Of a stretch of DNA of 20,328 bases, positions 16,243 to 20,328 are shown piece by piece. A model generated the notes under the pieces. The model was not told the DNA's origin. It saw only the letters and a list, made by a program, of their open reading frames with translations, and did not search any database. This stretch comes from a candidate division TM6 bacterium UASB124 (GTDB lineage Bacteria; Dependentiae; Babeliae; Babeliales; RVW-14). Numbering within the stretch: the stretch's first letter is position 1; every line of letters starts with the position of its first letter. The stretch lies in assembly GCA_001468855.1 (NCBI GenBank), contig LDIV01000003.1:116098-136425 (forward strand), written 5' to 3'. A program made the translations under genes and the position numbers.

Positions 16243-17934
16243 TTACATAAACTTATATAGTAAGACATATAAAGTAGTAAATATCGACATAGCCATAAAA
16301 TTTGTTGCAATAACGGTTGTGTTTGTTGCCGGATCGCCATGAGCATATGCAACGGATGATCCAATTGTGCATGCAGCAGCAAATGTTGCGAAAAGCAAAC
16401 ATATGCCTTCTAGTGTCCACCGTGTCCCACGACGATGGTTATGCAAAACGTGTTTGAATTTTCCGGGAACACTAAGATGTTTTATGGCCTTGAGTAGAAG
16501 GATAAAAAGTCCAACAGGTATAATTATAGGGCTTGGTGATCGTAAGCCGTGTTCATCAGTGTAAGATGTTGCAACCGTAGCGATCAAACCACACACAGCA
16601 GAGATATTAGTTACAATATCAAGTTGATTGCTTCTGAAAATTTTTTTGATACGCCAAAGCATATAATTTAGCACTTGCCGTGCAAATGGTTTCGATGTTG
16701 GTTTGAGTAGTATTTTTTTTACTGGTGTGCAGTTTTCAAACAAAGTTACTATGTTATTAATGTTAAAATCAACGTATTGGTTGTTGAATATATCCAAATC
16801 AATATTGAGATCTTGAGCATATTGAATATGATTTACAAACTTTTTATTTGATATCAATTTATATAATCTTATAAGGACTGCATAAAATTGAGTTGTATGT
16901 AACATATGACTATTGTTTCTAATTTTTTCTAATTCAGATGCATATCTACAAAACTCAGCCTTAAAATTATAGTTGTCTTGATATATATAAGAATCTGGAC
17001 TGTTATCTGGATTGTTGTTTGGATTATTTATTATAGATAACCATTTAGGCAGCAAGGTTGTATTGAAAAAGTCGTATAAATCTTTAAAAAACTTTTCAAT
17101 ATGAGGTTCTAAGATAACCTTCAATTTTTCTATTGATAAGGATGGATAATTGCCTATTGTATACAGTCGTCTGCATGTATGTTTTGCAGATAACAAGTTT
17201 CTTAGAGCTGTGTCAAAATTAGGATTTTGATCTTGCGCTATAAGTTCCAATATTGTTACTAGTAGCTCATCCGGAAGTTCCAATAAAGATTGCGGAGTTG
17301 ATGGTTGAGATGATGAGCTTGATGATGAAGTATTAGTTGCCGTATGATGAGACCTTGATGAGTGAGACAGTGTGTGGTGTTGATAAGCTGGCGTACTGGA
17401 GTTTGACGGTCTTGAGCTTGATGATTGAGATTGAGGAGTGTTTGCCTGGTGTTGTGCTTTGACCGCCTGATCATGTTTTGCTTTTTGACGGGCACGATAT
17501 TCTTCATCTGGTAGTGAGGGGCTTGGTAAGGATGATGAAGCTGTGCCGAGTCTTATTCCCACTGTTGGAGTATTTACAAGATTATTAAGATGGGTAGATT
17601 GCTGAACAACCTCTTTTCCCTTTTGTATTCTGCTTTGTCGCGCAGCATATTTTTTTTGTTCACGCTTAAGATGTTTTTCGGGCATGTTTGATTTTATGGT
17701 GGGATTTGTGCCTAATGTGATACCAGAAGGCGACGGACTTGTTTTTGACGATGGTTTATCGGAACATTCAACATCATCAAGATCTAGTAAAGATTCCGGA
17801 TTGGTTGAACCAGGTTGCTGTACTGGCTTTTCATCTTTTTTATTTCCATTGTTATCAGACATAGCAAGTGATGTGTGTGTCTGTAAGGAAAAAAGTGATC
17901 CAAATATAAGTAATGAGATAAGTGATTTTTTCAT
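16243..17934 (-). CDS. Exported F-box-like protein with multi-spanning C-terminus
   Basis: 563 residues from ATG 17934. GGAGG lies 5 nt upstream; an earlier ATG at 17946 would read through that site. A signal peptide (MKKSLISLLIFGSLFS, SLA near residue 24) is followed by a low-complexity linker (about 25-215) rich in Ser, Pro, Gln, His and Lys, with two copies of a GIxLGT motif. Residues 217-262 look like an F-box: LLELPDELLVTILELI, a gap, then LLSAKHTCRRLYTI. F-boxes bind Skp1 in eukaryotic SCF ubiquitin ligases, and intracellular bacteria such as Legionella export F-box effectors. A charged, Asn-rich helical region follows, then about four hydrophobic segments (441-457, 469-485, 508-531, 540-562). 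An F-box joined to such a membrane region is unusual. The F-box call rests on pattern only. Confidence 0.8.
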   Translation of the reverse strand: MKKSLISLLIFGSLFSLQTHTSLAMSDNNGNKKDEKPVQQPGSTNPESLLDLDDVECSDKPSSKTSPSPSGITLGTNPTIKSNMPEKHLKREQKKYAARQSRIQKGKEVVQQSTHLNNLVNTPTVGIRLGTASSSLPSPSLPDEEYRARQKAKHDQAVKAQHQANTPQSQSSSSRPSNSSTPAYQHHTLSHSSRSHHTATNTSSSSSSSQPSTPQSLLELPDELLVTILELIAQDQNPNFDTALRNLLSAKHTCRRLYTIGNYPSLSIEKLKVILEPHIEKFFKDLYDFFNTTLLPKWLSIINNPNNNPDNSPDSYIYQDNYNFKAEFCRYASELEKIRNNSHMLHTTQFYAVLIRLYKLISNKKFVNHIQYAQDLNIDLDIFNNQYVDFNINNIVTLFENCTPVKKILLKPTSKPFARQVLNYMLWRIKKIFRSNQLDIVTNISAVCGLIATVATSYTDEHGLRSPSPIIIPVGLFILLLKAIKHLSVPGKFKHVLHNHRRGTRWTLEGICLLFATFAAACTIGSSVAYAHGDPATNTTVIATNFMAMSIFTTLYVLLYKFM

Positions 17935-17975
17935 AATAACCTCCAAAAAATGCTTTCGTTGTTCCCAATAACATT

Positions 17976-18004
17976 ATTGTACACTATGAAAACAATGTCG
18001 TAAA
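17976..18004 (-). promoter_or_regulatory. Promoter of the F-box-like gene
   Basis: On the minus strand TTTACG (17999-18004), a 17-nt spacer and TACAAT (17976-17981), five of six to the -10 consensus. The leader would be about 35 nt to ATG 17934, similar to the other leaders in the window. Confidence 0.45.
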
Positions 18005-18021
18005 AGGCATTATTTTATGGC

Positions 18022-18035
18022 TTATTGGCCAATAA
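18022..18035. promoter_or_regulatory. Perfect 14-bp palindrome upstream of the F-box gene promoter
   Basis: TTATTGGCCAATAA is its own reverse complement and sits 17 nt upstream of the putative -35 box. This is a position typical of activator sites; binding by a dimeric regulator is inference. Confidence 0.35.
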
Positions 18036-18071
18036 TTTATATAAATACTGCAAAAATGATGCATAAATAAC

Positions 18072-18112
18072 AGGAGGTAATGTCTAGAATGAAGTACAAG
18101 ACTTATGATTAA
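18072..18112 (+). other. Orphan Shine-Dalgarno site and 10-codon frame at the edge of the IS remnant
   Basis: AGGAGGT (18072-18078) is the best ribosome-binding site in the window. It precedes ATG 18080 and, 10 nt downstream, ATG 18089 in the same frame, which stops at 18110-18112 (MSRMKYKTYD). It could be the start of a gene cut by the IS insertion, a micropeptide, or chance. Confidence 0.25.
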
Positions 18113-18790
18113 AAACCTCAAGCGGTGTTTTAAAGCCTTAAATTCGACGTGGCATCGAATTTAACCGATTTTGTATCCCCAAACCCAAAAGCTTCTTATT
18201 AGAAATTTCTGAGAGTGGGCGATTTTTATTCCAAAAACGTCTAATTCTGCGATTAACCCGCTCAGCTTGTCTTTTTTTGCCATGACGCAAAAGCATTACA
18301 AAAATAGGTCGCTACGTCAAGTCCTCGCTTCAAAAGGCAATGGCTGCTAAACTTCTTCCCGGTTATTAATGGGTAACTGACTTTATCAGCCCAGTCGGCA
18401 AATGCTTCAATTTGTGCTACATATTCATGATAAGTTGGAGAGATGCTTTATTGGGGTTCTTGGTCAAAATCACATATCGAGTTTTACGCTCAAGGAGTAC
18501 AGAAATATTTTCAGCGGTGCTCCTTTTATGAGACACAAGATTACTTTCAAAATGTCCTAACTCTATTCGATGGTTTACTGTCACTGGATGTTCATGAATA
18601 GAAGTGTGTTCAAAAAAAATTGATTGCTGCAAATGGTGATAGAAATTGGGATGTATGCTCTATTAACGATTTTTCTTTTCAACGGAAAAGGGCGGTAAAA
18701 CGTAGGATTAGCCATTTTAGGAAGAGTTCTTAAGTCTAGGCCAAAACTGACTTTTAGTATCAATCCTGCCTAATTCTTGCAATAATCGCT
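18084..18790 (-). pseudogene. Decayed IS30-family transposase
   Basis: The minus-strand frames give pieces of an IS30-type transposase in order. A possible HTH remnant lies near 18720-18790 (ELGRID...LKNSS). The RNase-H-like core at 18417-18632 contains HRIELGHFES and LLERKTRYVIL. LDVATYFC...AFASWQK lies near 18280-18330, and the C-terminus ERVNRRIRRFWNKNRPLSEI...GFKTPLEVF runs to a TAG at 18084-18086. Decay is clear: the reading frame shifts around 18270-18279, an in-frame TAA sits at 18138-18140, the first catalytic Asp of the GHxExD motif is Asn (codon 18540-18542), and the second Asp region (expected TxDNGxEF) is reduced to ITGKKF. No terminal inverted repeats were found. The N-terminal boundary is uncertain; 18084-18632 is secure. 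Confidence 0.8.
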
Positions 18791-18805
18791 AATCACCGTT
18801 ACATT
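18777..18805 (+). promoter_or_regulatory. Possible glyS promoter
   Basis: TTGCAA (18777-18782), a 17-nt spacer and TACATT (18800-18805), four of six matches in each box, giving a leader of about 40 nt. It would overlap the edge of the transposase remnant. No T-box or long leader structure is visible. Confidence 0.3.
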
Positions 18806-18851
18806 TTCATAGTTAGCTATATGTTTTTGATTTAATGCTCAAGGGTTTGTT

Positions 18852-20162
18852 ATGTCATCATCTGTTGCATCACTTGATAAAATTGTTGCGTTGTGTAAGC
18901 GTCGTGGATTTGTGTATCAATCTGCTGAAATTTATGGTGGTCTTAATGGTGTTTATGATTTTGGTCCATTAGGAACCATTCTTAAAAATGCCATTAAAAA
19001 TACATGGCTTGAGTACATGACAAGTTTTGATCAAGATATTGTTCTTTTGGATGGGGCAATACTTGGCGGATCAGAAGTGTGGCGGGCATCTGGTCACGTT
19101 GATAATTTTAGTGATCCTATGATCGATTGTTTGGTATGCAAAAAACGTTATCGGGCAGATGATATTGATTGTGAAAAAAATTGTCCTGCCTGCGGTAATA
19201 AACAATGGACCGATGTCAGACAATTCAATCTTATGTTTCAAACACAGCTTGGAGCAATGGCAGATGCTAGTAGCATTGCTTACTTGCGACCTGAAACGGC
19301 TCAATCAATTTTTATTAATTTCAAGAATGTAATGTCCAGCACGCGTGTTAAAATACCGTTTGGTATTGCACAAATAGGTAAAGCTTTTCGTAATGAAATT
19401 ACGCCTAAGCAGTTTTTATTCCGTGTACGTGAATTTGAACAGATGGAGATGGAGTTTTTCTGTAAGCCTGATCAAGCTGATGCATTTTTTGAGCAGTGGG
19501 TTGAACGACGAAAAAGTTTCTTTCAGTTACTTGGGCTTAATCAAATGCGCTTGCGTGCACGTGTACATGCTGTCGAAGAATTAGCACACTATGCAAAAGC
19601 TTGTACCGATATTGAATATGAATTTCCTTTCGGTTGGAAGGAATTGGAGGGTATTGCTAATCGTACGAATTATGATTTATCACAGCATGCTAAATTTTCA
19701 GGCAAAGAGTTGAATGTCTTTGATGAGCAGACAAAGGCAGCATACGTTCCTTACGTTGTTGAATGTTCTGTTGGGGTTGATCGCCTCTTTCTAACATTGT
19801 TATTTGATTCATATGATGAAGATGTTATTGAGGGAGAAACTCGTACGGTATTGCGTTTTCATCCTCGTGTTGCGCCATATACGGCTGCAGTTATGCCATT
19901 GACTAACAAATTGCTTGATCAATCTTATGTTGTCTACAAACAGCTTAAAGACGCAGGTTTGCGTGTTCAATATGATGATTCCGGATCTATTGGCAAACGT
20001 TATCGTCGTCAGGATGAAATTGGTACGCCTGTGTGTTTTACCTATGATTTTGATAGTGTGAATGACGGCAAAGTGACGGCACGTAATCGTGATACAACCC
20101 AACAAGAACGTATTGCAATTGATCAGCTTGTACCTTTTCTACGCGATATGTTAAAAAAATAA
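18852..20162 (+). CDS. glyS: Glycyl-tRNA synthetase, alpha2 (eukaryote/archaea-like) type
   Basis: 436 residues, with AAGGG 6 nt before ATG 18852. It charges tRNA-Gly in the cytoplasm. It is the single-chain homodimeric class II form, not the alpha2beta2 glyQ/glyS pair. The N-terminus has RRGFVYQSAEIYGGLNGVYD (17-36). A zinc-ribbon-like insert has Cys93-x2-Cys96 and Cys111-x2-Cys114. RPETAQ (146-151) and the motif 2 region GKAFRNEITPKQFLFRVREF (176-195) follow, then motif 3 SVGVDRLFLTLL (306-317). A C-terminal anticodon-binding domain (about 340-436) includes SIGKRYRRQDEIGTP (379-393). All core motifs are intact and the length suits a compact bacterial form. Some annotations call this gene glyQS. 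It stands alone after the IS remnant and converges on a tRNA-Gly gene. Confidence 0.96.
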   Translation: MSSSVASLDKIVALCKRRGFVYQSAEIYGGLNGVYDFGPLGTILKNAIKNTWLEYMTSFDQDIVLLDGAILGGSEVWRASGHVDNFSDPMIDCLVCKKRYRADDIDCEKNCPACGNKQWTDVRQFNLMFQTQLGAMADASSIAYLRPETAQSIFINFKNVMSSTRVKIPFGIAQIGKAFRNEITPKQFLFRVREFEQMEMEFFCKPDQADAFFEQWVERRKSFFQLLGLNQMRLRARVHAVEELAHYAKACTDIEYEFPFGWKELEGIANRTNYDLSQHAKFSGKELNVFDEQTKAAYVPYVVECSVGVDRLFLTLLFDSYDEDVIEGETRTVLRFHPRVAPYTAAVMPLTNKLLDQSYVVYKQLKDAGLRVQYDDSGSIGKRYRRQDEIGTPVCFTYDFDSVNDGKVTARNRDTTQQERIAIDQLVPFLRDMLKK

Positions 20163-20297
20163 TAATTTTTTAGAGCTATTATAGGCAAACTATCTTCGTC
20201 TTATTGCGAGTTTGTTTGAAATGGAACGATTTTAAGCCTAGAAAGAGCTTGAATTCCGATACTACATCAAATACTAAGTAAATAAGGTAAAAGACAT

Positions 20298-20328
20298 TGG
20301 AGCGGGAAACGGGATTTGAACCCGCGAC
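20298..20328 (-). tRNA. tRNA-Gly, 3' end only (partial at window edge)
   Basis: The minus strand from the window end reads a T arm (stem GCGGG/CCCGT around TTCAAAT), a 3' acceptor strand TTCCCGC, discriminator T and an encoded CCA. An acceptor pairing with GCGGGAA and discriminator U matches bacterial tRNA-Gly; the GCC isoacceptor is most likely, but the anticodon lies outside the window. Confidence 0.85.

Noticed and set aside
18581..18763. 60-codon minus-strand frame in the IS remnant as a separate gene
   Set aside because: It lies within the decayed transposase region and its sequence is best explained as out-of-frame reading of it.
18640..18851. T-box or other riboswitch upstream of glyS
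   Set aside because: No T-box sequence, specifier loop or antiterminator is visible, and the stretch is largely transposase remnant.
1..20328. CRISPR array, prophage, or intact insertion sequence
   Set aside because: No regularly spaced repeats, phage structural genes or complete transposase with terminal repeats were found.

Overview
The window reads as chromosome of a low-GC Gram-negative bacterium that lives in or with a eukaryotic host. A class A penicillin-binding protein and a probable outer-membrane beta-barrel ending in Phe show a two-membrane cell wall. Several secreted ankyrin-repeat proteins and an F-box-like protein point to a host-associated lifestyle. The mix (exported ANK and F-box proteins, lineage-specific secreted proteins, alpha2-type GlyRS) would fit Candidatus Dependentiae (TM6/Babeliae) or a similar endosymbiont; this is inference, since no rRNA or marker search could be run.

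Layout. (1) 1-4768: a plus-strand operon for the cell surface. It holds the C-terminal end of one secreted protein, a 984-residue secreted paralogue with the same C-terminal motif, and a probable outer-membrane beta-barrel, closed by a perfect 14-bp hairpin. (2) 5018-7618: a bifunctional class A PBP, then a small exported protein of unknown function; a second perfect 14-bp hairpin separates it from the converging minus-strand genes. (3) 7723-10795, minus strand: alaS, followed by a long hairpin and a small exported protein with an acidic tail. (4) 11072-16211, plus strand: three exported ankyrin proteins (406, 599 and 604 aa) that share an unusual module. The latter two each carry it twice and are clearly paralogues. 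(5) 16243-17934, minus strand: an exported protein with a Ser/Pro/Gln-rich linker, an F-box-like segment and a multi-spanning C-terminus. (6) 18084-~18790: a decayed IS30-family transposase. (7) 18852-20162: glycyl-tRNA synthetase, with the 3' end of a tRNA-Gly gene on the opposite strand at the window edge.

Housekeeping genes (PBP, alaS, glyS) therefore alternate with what look like host-interaction loci. The most interesting parts are the ankyrin cluster with its shared inserted module, the F-box/transmembrane protein, and the surface operon with its conserved C-terminal motif. No CRISPR array, phage or intact mobile element was seen. Start codons were moved from the longest frame for five genes, using Shine-Dalgarno sites, promoters and family length.
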